64,000 bases of DNA, taken from contig CAMLJY010000023.1 of the NCBI GenBank assembly GCA_946480465.1, positions 1 to 64,000 on the forward strand, in the 5' to 3' direction. Below are positions 7,147 through 16,649 of the stretch, piece after piece. The position numbers and the translations under genes were made by a program. Each line of letters begins with the position of its first letter. Within the stretch, counting starts at the first letter, position 1. The notes under the pieces are model-generated. The model ran no database searches, was not told the DNA's origin, and saw only the letters and a program-made list of their open reading frames with translations. The DNA comes from an uncultured Burkholderiales bacterium (lineage in GTDB: Bacteria; Pseudomonadota; Gammaproteobacteria; Burkholderiales; Burkholderiaceae).

Positions 7147-9204
7147 GTGAGCATGTCCGCCTACTTCCGCAGCGCCGCCCGCGTGCGCGAGGGCACGCTG
7201 GCCCGCTACAGCGATCTGGTGATGGTCGCCGGCGTCATCGCCATCGTCGCGATGATGGTGCTGCCGCTGCCGATCTGGCTGATCGACCTGCTGGTGGCCT
7301 TCAACATCGCCAGCGGCATCCTGCTGCTGCTCCTGGGCATCTACATCCAGTCGCCGCTGGAGTTCTCGGTGTTTCCCAGCGTGCTGCTGATGACCACGCT
7401 GTTCCGCCTGTCACTGTCGATCGCGACGACGCGGATGATCCTGCTGCAAGGCCATGCCGGCGACATCATCGACACCTTCGGCAAGGTGGTGGCGGGCGGC
7501 AACCTGGTGGTCGGCCTGGTGGTGTTCCTGATCATCACCGTGGTCCAGTTCATCGTCATCGCCAAGGGCGCCGAGCGGGTGGCTGAAGTTGCCGCGCGCT
7601 TCTCGCTGGACGCGATGCCCGGCAAGCAGATGTCCATCGACAGCGACCTGCGTTCGGGCCTGATCGACAAGGACGAGGCCAGGCGCCGCCGCCGCGCGCT
7701 GGAGCTGGAAAGCAAGCTGCACGGCAGCCTGGACGGCGCGATGAAGTTCGTGAAGGGCGACGCCATCGCGGGCATCGTCATCATCGTCATCAACCTGCTG
7801 GGCGGGCTGGCGGTGGGCGTGATGATGCAGGACTTGGGACTAGGCAGCGCGCTCGCCAAGTACGCCATCTTGACCATCGGCGAAGGCATGGTGGCGCAGA
7901 TTCCCGCGCTGCTGGGCGCGATGGCCGCCGGCTTGATCGTCACCCGCACCACCGACGAGGAAGACAAGCACCTGGGCGACGCGGTGCGCAAGCAGCTAAC
8001 CGCCAAACCACGCGTCCTCGTCGTGGCCGGCGGCATCTGCGTGCTGATGGGCGCGGTGCCGGGATTTCCGACCACGGTGTTCCTGCTGCTGGCGCTGGGC
8101 ATTGCCGGCAGCGGCTTGCTGATGATGCCGGCCTGCCGCGACTGGCTGCGCGAGCGCCGCAGCCCCACGGTGCGTGGCCTGGTGCAGCGGCTGGACCTGC
8201 CGCAGCCGGTCGGCGCCACCGCGCTGCCCGTGCCCAGGCCCGCGGTGCCGCTGTTGCTGCGCGTGCCGGCGCCGCTGCTGCAGTCCGAAGCCGGCCGCGC
8301 GCTGACGCCGGCGCTGGAGCAGGTGCTGGAGGACTTCCAGCTCAACCTGGGCCTGGCGCTGCCGCGCATCCACCTGCACGGCCAGGCGGAAGCCGGCTTC
8401 GAAGGCCGCTGGGAACTGCTGGCCTTCGAGGTGCCGATTGCGCGCGGCCGGGTGCCGGAGGGCGCTTTCGACGCAACGGCGGCCATCGGCGAGCCGGTGC
8501 GGCAGGCCCTGCACCGCCACGCGCCCTTGTTCCTGGGGCTGCAGGACACGACCAACCTGCTGACCCGCGCCAGCATCGACGCACCCGACGTGGTGAAGGA
8601 AGTGCTGCGCGCACTGCCGGCGCAGCGCGTGGCCGACGTGCTGCGCCGCCTGGTGGGCGAGGGCGTCTCCATCCGCAACCTGCGCGACATCCTGGAAGCC
8701 CTGGCCGAGGCCGGCCAGCGCGACAAGGACGCGCACGCGCTGACCGAATTCGCCCGCATCGCGCTGAAACGGCAGCTGTGCCACCAAGTGGCGCCGGACG
8801 GCCGGCTGCCGGTGCTGCTGCTGGAGCCGGCGCTGGAAGAGCTGCTGCGCCAGGCCGTGCGCAGCAGCGGCGGCGTGGCCCAGCTGGCGCTGGAGCCCGA
8901 AGCCGCGCGGCGCATCGCCGGGGCCATCGCCGCGCAGGTGGCGCAGCGCGCGCCGCGCGTGATCGTCACCACCATCGACGTGCGCTGGCACCTGCGCAAG
9001 CTGATCGAGCCCGAGTGCTTCGACACCCCGGTGCTGTCCTTCCACGAACTGATGCCCTCGCTCGAACTCGACATCCTGGACAGGATTGGTCTCCCCCCCA
9101 CAGCGCCTTTGGCGCCTCCGCCCCAGGGGGACGACGCCAGCGGCCGGGCGGTACCGGTTCCGCGGCGTCCGCCCGACGGGCTCCCCGCCCCCGCCACCCC
9201 TTGA
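7147..9204 (+). CDS. sctV: T3SS export gate protein SctV (HrcV/FlhA family)
   Basis: This 685-aa protein is the major export-gate subunit that forms the nonameric cytoplasmic ring beneath the T3SS inner-membrane pore. About eight hydrophobic segments fill roughly the first 330 residues. The FHIPEP signature region is visible (ARFSLDAMPGKQMSID, about 150-167), followed by the conserved acidic/basic linker DEARRRRRALELES. The C-terminal half is the SctVC domain. The last 30 residues form a Pro-rich tail. The start may be GTG 7147 or ATG 7153. It is the first core gene of the T3SS island, followed 23 bases later by sctC. Confidence 0.97.
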   Translation: MSMSAYFRSAARVREGTLARYSDLVMVAGVIAIVAMMVLPLPIWLIDLLVAFNIASGILLLLLGIYIQSPLEFSVFPSVLLMTTLFRLSLSIATTRMILLQGHAGDIIDTFGKVVAGGNLVVGLVVFLIITVVQFIVIAKGAERVAEVAARFSLDAMPGKQMSIDSDLRSGLIDKDEARRRRRALELESKLHGSLDGAMKFVKGDAIAGIVIIVINLLGGLAVGVMMQDLGLGSALAKYAILTIGEGMVAQIPALLGAMAAGLIVTRTTDEEDKHLGDAVRKQLTAKPRVLVVAGGICVLMGAVPGFPTTVFLLLALGIAGSGLLMMPACRDWLRERRSPTVRGLVQRLDLPQPVGATALPVPRPAVPLLLRVPAPLLQSEAGRALTPALEQVLEDFQLNLGLALPRIHLHGQAEAGFEGRWELLAFEVPIARGRVPEGAFDATAAIGEPVRQALHRHAPLFLGLQDTTNLLTRASIDAPDVVKEVLRALPAQRVADVLRRLVGEGVSIRNLRDILEALAEAGQRDKDAHALTEFARIALKRQLCHQVAPDGRLPVLLLEPALEELLRQAVRSSGGVAQLALEPEAARRIAGAIAAQVAQRAPRVIVTTIDVRWHLRKLIEPECFDTPVLSFHELMPSLELDILDRIGLPPTAPLAPPPQGDDASGRAVPVPRRPPDGLPAPATP

Positions 9205-9227
9205 GCGCCGTGCGCCGGAGCTTCGAC

Positions 9228-11129
9228 ATGCCGACTTTCTCCATTCACCGAGTCCTGCAGACTGCCTTCCTGGCCATGGCGGTGCTGTGCACCGCCGCGC
9301 ATGCCGGCCCGCTGCCCAATGGCCAGCGCAAGATCTCCATCACCGCGCGCGAGCAGCCCGTCGGCGCCTTCCTGCAGGACCTGGCCGCGGCGGTGGACGT
9401 GCCGCTGGCGCCGGCGCCGGGTCTCGGCGGCGCGGTCAACGGCAGCTTCAGCGGCCCGGCCGACAAGGTGCTGCGCGACGTGGCGCGGGTCTACAACCTG
9501 GTGCCTTACTTCGACGGCGCGGTGCTGCACGTGGTGCCCGCCTCGGACCTGGTGCGCAAGAGCTTCAGTGCCGCGCCGGCCGCGGCCGAGCGCCTGCTGC
9601 GCGACGCCGCCGAGCAGGGCCTGCCCGATGCGCGCAACACGCTGCGGCGCGGTGGCGAGGGGCAGCTGCTGGCGGTGGGCACCAGGCGCTTCGTCGAGCA
9701 GGTCGACGAGATGGTGCGCGCCGCGCAGATGGCGCCCGCCACCGCGGCACCGAATGCCGGCGCGATGGACTTCCGCGTGTTCTACCTGCGCTACGCCTGG
9801 GCGCAGGACCAGACCATGAGCTTCAGTGGCCGCCAGATCGTGCTGCCCGGGGTGGCGTCCATCCTGCGCTCGCTGGTCAGCGGCCGGCCCGGTGCGGCGC
9901 TGGGGCAGGAGGTGATGATCAAGCCGACGCAGCCCAGCCTGCGGGGCCAGGGGCTGGCGGGGCAGGGGGCCGCGGTGAAGACCGCCGCGTCCTCGCGCGA
10001 CAGCGCCGCCGATCTGCTGGTGGCCGCGCTGGCCCGCACCGCGCAGCCGGCCGGCGACCCGCCGCCGGTGCTGGCGCCCGAGGCCGCGGCCATCCGCATC
10101 GAAGCGGACCCGCGCCTGAACGCGGTCATCGTTCGCGACATGGCCGATCGCCTCCCGCGTTATGAGCAGCTGATCGCCGCGCTGGACGTGGAGCCGCAGT
10201 CGCTGGAGATCGAGGCCACCATCATCGACGTCAACACCGACCGCCTGCGCGAGCTGGGCATCGACTGGCGCTGGAACAACGCCGGCCACTCGGCGGGCTT
10301 CGGCGGCAGCGTGCCGGTGAGCGGCACCGGCGCCGTCGTCACCGCGGTGCTGGGCTCGGTGGGGCAGTTCGTCTCGCGCATCCGGGCGCTGCAGTCCGAA
10401 GGCGCGGCGCGCGTGGTGTCCAGCCCGCAGGTCGTCACGCTGTCGAACGTGGAGGCGGTGTTCGACAACAGCTCCACCTTCTTCGTGCGCGTGGCGGGCA
10501 AGGACGAGGTGGACCTCTTCAACGTCAGCGCCGGCACGTCGCTGCGCGTGACGCCGCATGTCTTCAAGGACCGCGACGGGGCGCGCATCAAGCTGATGGT
10601 CAACGTCGAGGACGGCAACATCACCGGCCGCAGCGTCGACCAGATCCCGGTGGTCGAGCGCTCCACCATCAACACCCAGGCGCTGATCATGGAAGGCGAG
10701 AGCCTGCTGATCGGCGGCATGACGCGCGACGTCAACTCGTCCAGCAACGACAAGGTGCCGGGCCTGGGCGACATCCCGGTGGTCGGCAACCTGTTCAAGA
10801 CGACGAAGAGCAACAGCGCGCGCGTGGAGCGCATGTTCCTGATCACGCCGCGCCTGGCCGCCGCGCGTCCGGCCAGCCCGGCGGCGCAGCGGCCTGCGCC
10901 TGGGCAGGGGCCTGGCCTGGCGCCGGCCCCGGCGCAGGCCGTGCCCGCGGCCCCGCCCGCGCCGATGCCGGCCCAGCCGCCGGCGCTGCTGCAGGCCGCG
11001 GCCGCGCCGGCCCGGCCCGGCGCGGCGCCCGCGCTGTACGCGCCGCCGGTGCGCGCTTCCGTCGTGCTGGACCTGGACGCCTTGCCCAGCCGGCCTGCCG
11101 CGCGTGCCGTCTCCAACCCCCAACGCTGA
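9228..11129 (+). CDS. sctC: T3SS outer-membrane secretin SctC
   Basis: This 633-aa secretin has a signal peptide ending near AHA (residue 24). The N-terminal N0/N1 ring domains bear motifs such as AREQPVGAFLQDLAAAVDVP and SFSGPADKVLRDVARVYNLVPYF. The C-terminal secretin core includes the hallmark VPGLGDIPVVGNLFKT and ERMFLITPR. A Pro/Ala-rich tail of about 85 residues follows the core and could hold the binding site for a pilotin, though no pilotin gene was recognised. GGAG at 9217-9220 supports ATG 9228. It forms the outer-membrane channel of the injectisome and connects to SctD/SctJ rings. Confidence 0.96.
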   Translation: MPTFSIHRVLQTAFLAMAVLCTAAHAGPLPNGQRKISITAREQPVGAFLQDLAAAVDVPLAPAPGLGGAVNGSFSGPADKVLRDVARVYNLVPYFDGAVLHVVPASDLVRKSFSAAPAAAERLLRDAAEQGLPDARNTLRRGGEGQLLAVGTRRFVEQVDEMVRAAQMAPATAAPNAGAMDFRVFYLRYAWAQDQTMSFSGRQIVLPGVASILRSLVSGRPGAALGQEVMIKPTQPSLRGQGLAGQGAAVKTAASSRDSAADLLVAALARTAQPAGDPPPVLAPEAAAIRIEADPRLNAVIVRDMADRLPRYEQLIAALDVEPQSLEIEATIIDVNTDRLRELGIDWRWNNAGHSAGFGGSVPVSGTGAVVTAVLGSVGQFVSRIRALQSEGAARVVSSPQVVTLSNVEAVFDNSSTFFVRVAGKDEVDLFNVSAGTSLRVTPHVFKDRDGARIKLMVNVEDGNITGRSVDQIPVVERSTINTQALIMEGESLLIGGMTRDVNSSSNDKVPGLGDIPVVGNLFKTTKSNSARVERMFLITPRLAAARPASPAAQRPAPGQGPGLAPAPAQAVPAAPPAPMPAQPPALLQAAAAPARPGAAPALYAPPVRASVVLDLDALPSRPAARAVSNPQR

Positions 11130-11134
11130 CCGCC

Positions 11135-12262
11135 ATGGACCGCGACACCTCGATGCTCGATTCGCTGCAAGCCCTCGAACTGCGGGTGCTGCAGGGCCCG
11201 CAGGCCGGCGCGCGCGCGCCGCTGGCGGCCGGCCGCCCGGTGGTGGTGGCCGCGGGCGGCGGCACCGATGCGGACATCCTGCTGCGCGCCGAGGCCGCGC
11301 CGGCCCGGCTGCGCATCACCGCCGACCTGGCGCACGCGCTGCTGGAGGTGGTGGAAGGCGAGGTGCGGCTGGGCGAGCAACTGCTGGCGGCCGGTGCCCA
11401 TGCCGCGTGGGCGCGGCACCAGCCGCTGTGCATCGGCAGCGCGGTGCTCGCCTTCGGCCTGGCCTGCGAGGACGAGTGGCCGGCGGCCGAGGCCCTGCCG
11501 CCCGGCGTGGCGGTGCCGGGCGCGCAGGATGACGCTCAAAAGACGCGTCCGCCGCTGCGCCGCCGCGCCGAGGCCTGGCTGGCCGCCACCGGTGCCGCGG
11601 TGCTGCTGGCCTGCGGCGGCAGCCTGTGGATGGCGCACGTGGCGGCGGCGCCGGCCGCGCCGGTGGCCTTCAGCGCCGCGCTGCTGGCCGAGGCGCTGCA
11701 GGGCGGCGAGTTCGCCTCGCTCGAGGCCGCCACGCTGCCCGACGGCCGGCCGGTCTTGCGCGGGCGACTGGCCGACCTGGCGCAGCGGGCGCGCCTGGAG
11801 GCCTGGCTCGCCACACGGCGCTGGACGCCGGCGCTGGAGCTGCTGGTGGACGAGCAGATCGTGCGCGACATCGCCGAGGTCTTCCGCGTCAACGGCATCG
11901 CCGCGCAGGCACGGGCCGCGGGGGCCGGCCGCTTCGAGGCCGAGGTGGCCGAACGCGACCTGCAGCGCCTGGCCCGCGCGGACGAGGTGGTGCGCCGCGA
12001 CGTGCGCGGCGTGCGGCAGCTGGCCGTGCGCAACCGCGCTACGCCACTCCCTCCGCCCGCGCCGCCCGCGCCACCGGTGGTGGACGACCCCAGCAAGCGC
12101 ATCGCCTCGCTGGTGCCGGGCGAGCCGGCCTACGTCGTCACCGCCGATGGCGCGCGCTACTTCGTCGGCGCGCTGCTGCCCTCGGGCCACCGCATCGCGC
12201 GGATCGCCGCGCAGCGCGTGGTGCTGGAGCGCGACGGGCGGCAAACCAGCTTGAACTTCTGA
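11135..12262 (+). CDS. sctD: T3SS inner-membrane ring protein SctD
   Basis: This 375-aa protein has a cytoplasmic FHA-like N-terminal region (about 13-115), a single transmembrane segment (about 148-168) and a periplasmic region with ring-building/BON-like repeats. This is the architecture of SctD (YscD/HrpW/HrcD). It forms the outer of the two inner-membrane rings and meets the secretin in the periplasm. Sequence similarity in this family is low, so the call rests on architecture and on position between sctC (5-base gap) and the needle/rod genes. Its last codons contain the first half of a promoter-like motif for the next gene. Confidence 0.85.
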   Translation: MDRDTSMLDSLQALELRVLQGPQAGARAPLAAGRPVVVAAGGGTDADILLRAEAAPARLRITADLAHALLEVVEGEVRLGEQLLAAGAHAAWARHQPLCIGSAVLAFGLACEDEWPAAEALPPGVAVPGAQDDAQKTRPPLRRRAEAWLAATGAAVLLACGGSLWMAHVAAAPAAPVAFSAALLAEALQGGEFASLEAATLPDGRPVLRGRLADLAQRARLEAWLATRRWTPALELLVDEQIVRDIAEVFRVNGIAAQARAAGAGRFEAEVAERDLQRLARADEVVRRDVRGVRQLAVRNRATPLPPPAPPAPPVVDDPSKRIASLVPGEPAYVVTADGARYFVGALLPSGHRIARIAAQRVVLERDGRQTSLNF

Positions 12263-12281
12263 TCCATCCCCCGCAACCCAT
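12251..12281 (+). promoter_or_regulatory. ECF-type promoter motif, copy 3
   Basis: TTGAAC (12251-12256, inside the sctD 3' end), 16 bases, GCAACCCAT (12273-12281). The last base deviates from the CAG ending seen in most copies. The needle-like gene starts at 12350, giving a leader of about 60 bases. Confidence 0.6.
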
Positions 12282-12349
12282 GCCGCGTGCATGAATCCTT
12301 CGGCCGCTTCGGGAACGGCCGCTTCGTGAAACCGCAGGAGCCTTCCACC

Positions 12350-12664
12350 ATGAGCAACGTCCCCCTCAACACCCTGGCCCTGGTCGCCGCGGTGCCGCTG
12401 TCGTCCACCAAGGGCAGCGGCGGCGCGTCCAGCGGCGGCAGCTTCTTCGAAGCGATGGCGCGGGCCTGGGGCCAGGCCCTGGACAACCAGGCCGGCCTGA
12501 TCCAGCAGAAGTCCGAGGCCATCAACGCCGGCGGCAACGACAACCCCTCGGCCATCACCGAGCTGACCACCGAGTCGCTGCGCATGAGCTTCCTGTCGAA
12601 CAGTTCCAGCACGTCGATCTCCTCGGTCGGCCAGGCGCTCGAAACCATGGCGCGCAAGGGCTGA
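12350..12664 (+). CDS. Candidate T3SS needle/filament subunit (SctF-like)
   Basis: This 104-aa protein has a Ser/Gly-rich N-terminus and a helix-turn-helix C-terminal half: helix, NPSA turn, helix ending in SSVGQALETMARKG. Needle subunits (YscF/PrgI/SsaG) share this plan, with a Pro-Ser turn and Asn/Ser/Thr spacing in the second helix. I infer an SctF role from this pattern and from its location between sctD and sctI. It is longer than most needles (about 80 aa). AGGAG at 12336-12340 fixes ATG 12350; an in-frame ATG at 12290 would lie close to the predicted transcription start. A 206-aa protein at 25560 has a clearly related C-terminal half. Confidence 0.6.
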   Translation: MSNVPLNTLALVAAVPLSSTKGSGGASSGGSFFEAMARAWGQALDNQAGLIQQKSEAINAGGNDNPSAITELTTESLRMSFLSNSSSTSISSVGQALETMARKG

Positions 12665-12691
12665 TTTCACTTCCCCCGAAGCGGCTTGGCG

Positions 12692-12711
12692 GCCGCCTCT
12701 CCCCAGGCGGC
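12692..12711. other. GC-rich hairpin between needle-like gene and sctI
   Basis: GCCGCCT and AGGCGGC form a perfect 7-base-pair stem with a 6-base loop 28 bases after the needle-like gene. There is no T-run after it. It could attenuate read-through or stabilise the needle-like mRNA, as expected when this product is needed in excess over sctI. Confidence 0.4.
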
Positions 12712-12780
12712 GGTACCGGTGGCCCGGCAAGGCCGGTCCACGCGGTCCGCCTGGAAAAACCCGCACACCCGGAGTCCGAG

Positions 12781-13173
12781 ATGTCCTTCGAAATCGCCGC
12801 CGCCGCGGCCATCGGCCCCAGCACCGGCGCAGCCGCGCCGGTCCAGGTGGGCTACGGCGTGTCGCTCACCGACATCGGCGGCTTCCAGCAGGCGCTGGCC
12901 GGCGCGCAGGCGCGGCTGGAGGGGCGGCCGGTGGCCGCGGCCCATGAGGTCGCGAAGCAGCTGATGTCGCCGTTCGAGCACATCAACAACCAGGCCGCGC
13001 AGTTGTCCACGCAGGCGAATGCCGCGCAGGCGGCCGGGCGCGACATGAGCCCCAGCGAGGTCGTGCTGCTGACCATGCGCTGCCAGGAGTTCATGTTCCA
13101 TTGCCAGCTGACCTCGAACATCGCCAACCGCAGCTCGGATGGCCTTCAGCAACTCTTCCGCCAGCAGGCCTGA
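12781..13173 (+). CDS. sctI: T3SS inner rod protein SctI (HrpB2 family)
   Basis: This 130-aa protein carries the HrpB2-type C-terminus: SPSEVVLLTMRCQEFMFHC, then LTSNIANRSSDGLQQLFRQQ. The amphipathic C-terminal helix anchors the rod to the export gate and supports the needle in the periplasm. The N-terminal 30 residues are Ala-rich and probably hold the secretion signal. CGGAGTCCGAG lies just before ATG 12781. It is followed 2 bases later by sctJ, as hrpB2-hrcJ are in Hrp2-type clusters of Ralstonia and Xanthomonas, which supports assignment to that branch. Confidence 0.88.
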   Translation: MSFEIAAAAAIGPSTGAAAPVQVGYGVSLTDIGGFQQALAGAQARLEGRPVAAAHEVAKQLMSPFEHINNQAAQLSTQANAAQAAGRDMSPSEVVLLTMRCQEFMFHCQLTSNIANRSSDGLQQLFRQQA

Positions 13174-13175
13174 TC

Positions 13176-14018
13176 ATGAAGGTGCTGACTCGCAAAATGC
13201 GCGTCCTCGTGCTGCCGGCTGCACTGTCGGCCGCCATGCTGGGCGCGGGCTGCTCCGGCCAGGAGCTGTACTCCCAGCTCGGCGAACGCCAGGCCAACGA
13301 GATGGTGGCGGTGCTGCGCCAGGCCGGTATCGACGCGGAGAAGAAGGTGGCCGAAGGCCGCTTCTCGGTGCTGGCCCCGCGCGGCGATTTCGCCGATGCG
13401 GTGCGGGTGCTGAACGCGCAGGGTTACCCGCGCGAGAGCTTCGACAGCATGGGCAAGGTCTTCAAGCGCGAGGGCTTCGTCAGCTCGCCGCTGGAAGAGC
13501 GGGCCCGGCTGGTGCATGCGCTGTCGCAGGAGATCTCCAGCACCATCGCCAGCATCGACGGCGTGGTGGCCGCGCGCGTGCACCTGGTGGTGCCCGACCG
13601 CCACCCGCTGCTGGACAGGCCGCAGCCGGCGGCGGCCTCGGTCTTCATCAAGCACCGGCCGGACAAGGACCTGGCGCCGCAGATCGCGCAGATCAAGGCG
13701 CTGGTCGTCAACAGCCTCGAGGGCCTGAGCTACGACCACGTCACCGTCGCGCTGTTCCCGGCCGAGGCCATGCCCGCCGAGGCCGCGCGGGTGATGGCCG
13801 CCGGCCCGGCCGCGCGGCAGGCGGCGCTGCACACGCCGCTGCTGCTGGGCCTGGCGGGCGGCGCCGCGGTGCTGCTGGCCGGCGCCGTGCTGTGGTGGCG
13901 GCGCCGCGGCAGCGCACGCCGCGCCGTGCCGCTGCGCGCGCTGCCGGCGCCGGAGCCGGAGCCGGTGCTGGCGACGGACTTCCAGGCAGCGCTGCAGCGC
14001 CATGGCGCGGTGAAGTGA
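13176..14018 (+). CDS. sctJ: T3SS inner-membrane ring lipoprotein SctJ
   Basis: This 280-aa YscJ/HrcJ lipoprotein has a signal peptide with lipobox LGAGC (Cys26), so it should be acylated and anchored in the inner membrane. The two ring-building motifs of the family follow (ERQANEMVAVLRQAGIDAEK, about 37-56, and the KALVVNSLEGLSYDHVTV region, about 176-193). A C-terminal transmembrane segment lies at about 218-240 with a short basic cytoplasmic tail. It forms the inner ring of the injectisome base. Start ATG 13176 lies 2 bases after the sctI stop; ATG 13197 is less likely because it removes the basic n-region. Confidence 0.96.
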   Translation: MKVLTRKMRVLVLPAALSAAMLGAGCSGQELYSQLGERQANEMVAVLRQAGIDAEKKVAEGRFSVLAPRGDFADAVRVLNAQGYPRESFDSMGKVFKREGFVSSPLEERARLVHALSQEISSTIASIDGVVAARVHLVVPDRHPLLDRPQPAAASVFIKHRPDKDLAPQIAQIKALVVNSLEGLSYDHVTVALFPAEAMPAEAARVMAAGPAARQAALHTPLLLGLAGGAAVLLAGAVLWWRRRGSARRAVPLRALPAPEPEPVLATDFQAALQRHGAVK

Positions 14019-14019
14019 C

Positions 14020-14694
14020 ATGGCGACGATGACTTTGCCCATGGCGGCGCAGCCGACATCCCCTGTGGCAGCGGCGCAGGCGACATCGGCTGCAACGACG
14101 GCGCAGCCGACGTCCGCTGCAGCAGCGGCGCAGCCGCCATTGGCCCCGGCCGCGCCGCGGTCCGCAACGGCCCCGCGTGATCAGCGTGAACGGCGCGAGC
14201 GCCGCGCGGCGCTCGCCCAGCGCCTGATCGACCTGGCACCGCGCGCCGTCGAAGCGATCGACTGGGATGCGTTGGACCAGGCGCCCGATTGGCTGGGGCT
14301 GCCCGAGGCTTCGCTGCTGATCCTGCAGGCCCGCCTGGGCGCGCTGCTGCACCTGCCGGCCATGCGCTTGTGGATCGACGGCCCGCGCCTGGCCGCCACC
14401 CGGGCGCTGCTGGGCGAGGCGGTGCTGGACGAGCTGCTGTCGCACGTGGAGCCGGCGCCGCCCTTGGCCGCGACGCCGACTGCACCGATCGAGTCGGCGG
14501 CGCAGGTCGGTCCGTCGCTGCGCGCGGCCGGCGTCTCCGTGTTGCTGGCGGCACTGCCGCCGGGCGCCTTGCGCGACGCGCTGGCGCGCGGGCTGGCGCC
14601 GGTGCGGCCGGCGCCCCTGTCGTGCCAACAGGCGGATGCCCTGATCGTGCGCGCGCGCCGGATGGGCGGCCCGAAGCGCGGGAGCGCGGCATGA
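14020..14694 (+). CDS. sctK: T3SS sorting-platform protein SctK-like (HrpB4/YscK)
   Basis: This 224-aa protein begins with a low-complexity segment of AQPTSAA-type repeats (about 1-50). The HrpB4/YscK-like domain follows, for example DWLGLPEASLLILQARLGAL and LPAMRLWIDGPRLAATRALL. SctK links the cytoplasmic sorting platform (SctQ-SctL-SctN) to SctD. Similarity in this family is weak, so gene order carries much weight: sctJ lies 1 base upstream and sctL overlaps by 4 bases (ATGA), as for hrpB4 in Hrp2 clusters. Confidence 0.72.
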   Translation: MATMTLPMAAQPTSPVAAAQATSAATTAQPTSAAAAAQPPLAPAAPRSATAPRDQRERRERRAALAQRLIDLAPRAVEAIDWDALDQAPDWLGLPEASLLILQARLGALLHLPAMRLWIDGPRLAATRALLGEAVLDELLSHVEPAPPLAATPTAPIESAAQVGPSLRAAGVSVLLAALPPGALRDALARGLAPVRPAPLSCQQADALIVRARRMGGPKRGSAA

Positions 14695-15299
14695 GCTTCC
14701 TGTGGTGGCAGCGCGGCGGCGATGCCCGTATCGCATCGGACCGGCTGGTGCTGCGCGCGGCCGAGGTGCTGCTGCTGCAGCACGCCATGGCGCTGCGCGA
14801 CACGCTGGAGCGCCGCCGCGACGAGCAGGGCCAGGCCCTGGCCGAGGCCATCGCCGATGGCCGCGCCCAGGGCCATGCCGCGGGCCTGGCCGAAGGCCGC
14901 GCCGAGGCGGCGCGGGAACTGGCCGATACCGTCCAGCGCCTGGCGGCCGAAGCGCGGGCCGAGCACGACCGGCTGCGTGGCGACATCGCCGCGCTGGCGC
15001 TGCAGGTCGTGCGCAAGCTGCTGGGGCGGTTCGCCGATGACGAGGTGCTGCTGGCCCTGGCTGCCACCGCGGCGGCGGACCTGCTGCCCGGTGCCGCCCC
15101 GATGCTGGTGGTGCACCCGCGGCAGGCGGACGCGCTGCGCGCCCGGCTGGATGCCGCGGCCGGCGAGGGCGGCCTGCCGTTCAGCGTGCGCGAAGACCCG
15201 CAGGCCGCCGTCGACGCCTGCCGGCTGGAGACCGGGCAGGGCAGCGTGGACGTGTCGCTCGATGCGCAATTGAAGCGGCTGGCCGGGGCCTGGGCATGA
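14691..15299 (+). CDS. sctL: T3SS ATPase stator/regulator SctL (HrpB5/YscL)
   Basis: This 202-aa protein has a helical, Ala/Arg/Glu-rich N-terminal half with GxxxG-like spacing ([19 protein letters not shown], about 57-75), as in FliH/SctL. A C-terminal ATPase-binding domain follows ([21 protein letters not shown], about 164-184). It tethers and controls the SctN ATPase and joins it to SctQ. The start overlaps the sctK stop (ATGA) and its stop overlaps the sctN start (ATGA), so the three are translationally coupled. Confidence 0.9.
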   Translation: MSFLWWQRGGDARIASDRLVLRAAEVLLLQHAMALRDTLERRRDEQGQALAEAIADGRAQGHAAGLAEGRAEAARELADTVQRLAAEARAEHDRLRGDIAALALQVVRKLLGRFADDEVLLALAATAAADLLPGAAPMLVVHPRQADALRARLDAAAGEGGLPFSVREDPQAAVDACRLETGQGSVDVSLDAQLKRLAGAWA

Positions 15300-16639
15300 C
15301 GCCGCCGCCCGCGATCGACCCCACGCAGAAGCTGCTGCGCGCGCTGCAGGCCGCGCGCACGGTCGTCGAGCAGGGCCGCATCGTGCAGGCCGGCGGCACC
15401 GTGCTGCGCGCCACCGGCCTGCGCGCCCGCATCGGCCAGCAGTGCCGCATCGTCGACCCCGCGCGGCCGGACGACGATCGCGATCCCCTATTGGCCGAAG
15501 TGATCGGCTTCGCGGGGGCCGAGGTGGTCCTCGCGCCCTGCGGCCCCTTGCAGGGCGTGGCCGTCGGCGCCGCGGTGCTGGCGCTGGCCGACGAGGCGCG
15601 CGTGCCCTGCGGCCCGGCGCTGCTGGGACGGGTGATCGATGCCTTCGGCCGCCCGCTGGACGAGCGCCCGCTGCAGCCCGGGCCGGGCCTGCAGCACACG
15701 CCGCTGTACGCGCCGTCGCCGTCGCCGCTGAAGCGCCGCGGCGTCGACCACCCGCTGCCCACCGGCGTGCGCGCCATCGATGCCGCGCTCACGGTGGGCA
15801 TCGGGCAGCGCATCGGCATCTTCGCGATGGCCGGCGGCGGCAAGTCCACGCTGCTGGGCATGCTGGCGCGCCAGGCCGAGGCCGACGTCATCGTCATCGC
15901 GCTGGTCGGCGAGCGTGGCCGCGAGGTGCGCGAATTCATCGACGAAAGCCTGGGCGAGGCCGGGCTCGCACGCTCGGTGCTGGTGGTCTCCACCTCGGAC
16001 CGGCCGGCGCTGGAGCGGGTGCGCGCGGCGGTGGCCGCCACCGCCATCGCCGAAGGATTCCGGCGCCAGGGCCGGCGCGTGCTGCTGCTGGTGGATTCGG
16101 TCACGCGCTTTGCGCGCGGCCTGCGCGAACTGGGCCTGTCGGCGATGGAGCCGCCGGTGCGGCGCGGCTACCCGCCCTCGGTGTTCGCGGAGCTGCCGCG
16201 GCTCTTCGAACGCGCGGGCAACGACGAACAAGGCTCGATCACCGCGTTCTACACGGTGCTCGCCGAGGACGACGACAACAGCGACCCGGTGGCCGAAGAG
16301 GTGCGGTCCATCCTGGACGGCCACATCGTGCTGTCGCGCGCGCTGGCGCAGGCCCACCACTACCCGGCCATCGACGTGCTGGGCAGCGCGAGCCGCGTCT
16401 TCAACCGCGTGACGTCGCTGCCGCATCGCCAGGCCGCATCGCGCCTGCGGGCGCTGATGGCCCGGCACGCCGAGGTGGAGTTCCTGCTGCGCGTGGGCGA
16501 GTACCAGGCCGGCAGCGACCCGCTGGCCGACCAGGCCATCGAGCGGCAGCCGGCCATCAAGGCCCTGCTGCGGCAGGGCACCGACGAGCCGGCGGCCTTT
16601 GCCGACACGCTGGCGGCGCTGCAGCAGGTGGCGGCATGA
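15296..16639 (+). CDS. sctN: T3SS ATPase SctN
   Basis: This 447-aa AAA-type rotary ATPase is related to F1 beta and FliI. Walker A GGGKST is at about residues 181-186, and Walker [17 protein letters not shown] at about 259-274. The family signature [16 protein letters not shown] follows. It unfolds and releases secretion substrates from chaperones at the export gate. ATG 15296 overlaps the sctL stop. Length is normal for the family and no key residue is missing. Confidence 0.97.
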   Translation: MTPPPAIDPTQKLLRALQAARTVVEQGRIVQAGGTVLRATGLRARIGQQCRIVDPARPDDDRDPLLAEVIGFAGAEVVLAPCGPLQGVAVGAAVLALADEARVPCGPALLGRVIDAFGRPLDERPLQPGPGLQHTPLYAPSPSPLKRRGVDHPLPTGVRAIDAALTVGIGQRIGIFAMAGGGKSTLLGMLARQAEADVIVIALVGERGREVREFIDESLGEAGLARSVLVVSTSDRPALERVRAAVAATAIAEGFRRQGRRVLLLVDSVTRFARGLRELGLSAMEPPVRRGYPPSVFAELPRLFERAGNDEQGSITAFYTVLAEDDDNSDPVAEEVRSILDGHIVLSRALAQAHHYPAIDVLGSASRVFNRVTSLPHRQAASRLRALMARHAEVEFLLRVGEYQAGSDPLADQAIERQPAIKALLRQGTDEPAAFADTLAALQQVAA

Positions 16640-16649
16640 GCGGTGTGCG

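Noticed and set aside
7073..7150. 25-aa reading between the SLT transglycosylase and sctV
   Set aside because: No ribosome binding site, low complexity and no similarity; probably untranslated spacer.
7341..11123. Very long (1260-codon) open frame antisense to sctV and sctC
   Set aside because: It is Arg/His/Gln-rich, mirrors the codon bias of the real plus-strand genes and contains no domain; typical of high-GC DNA.
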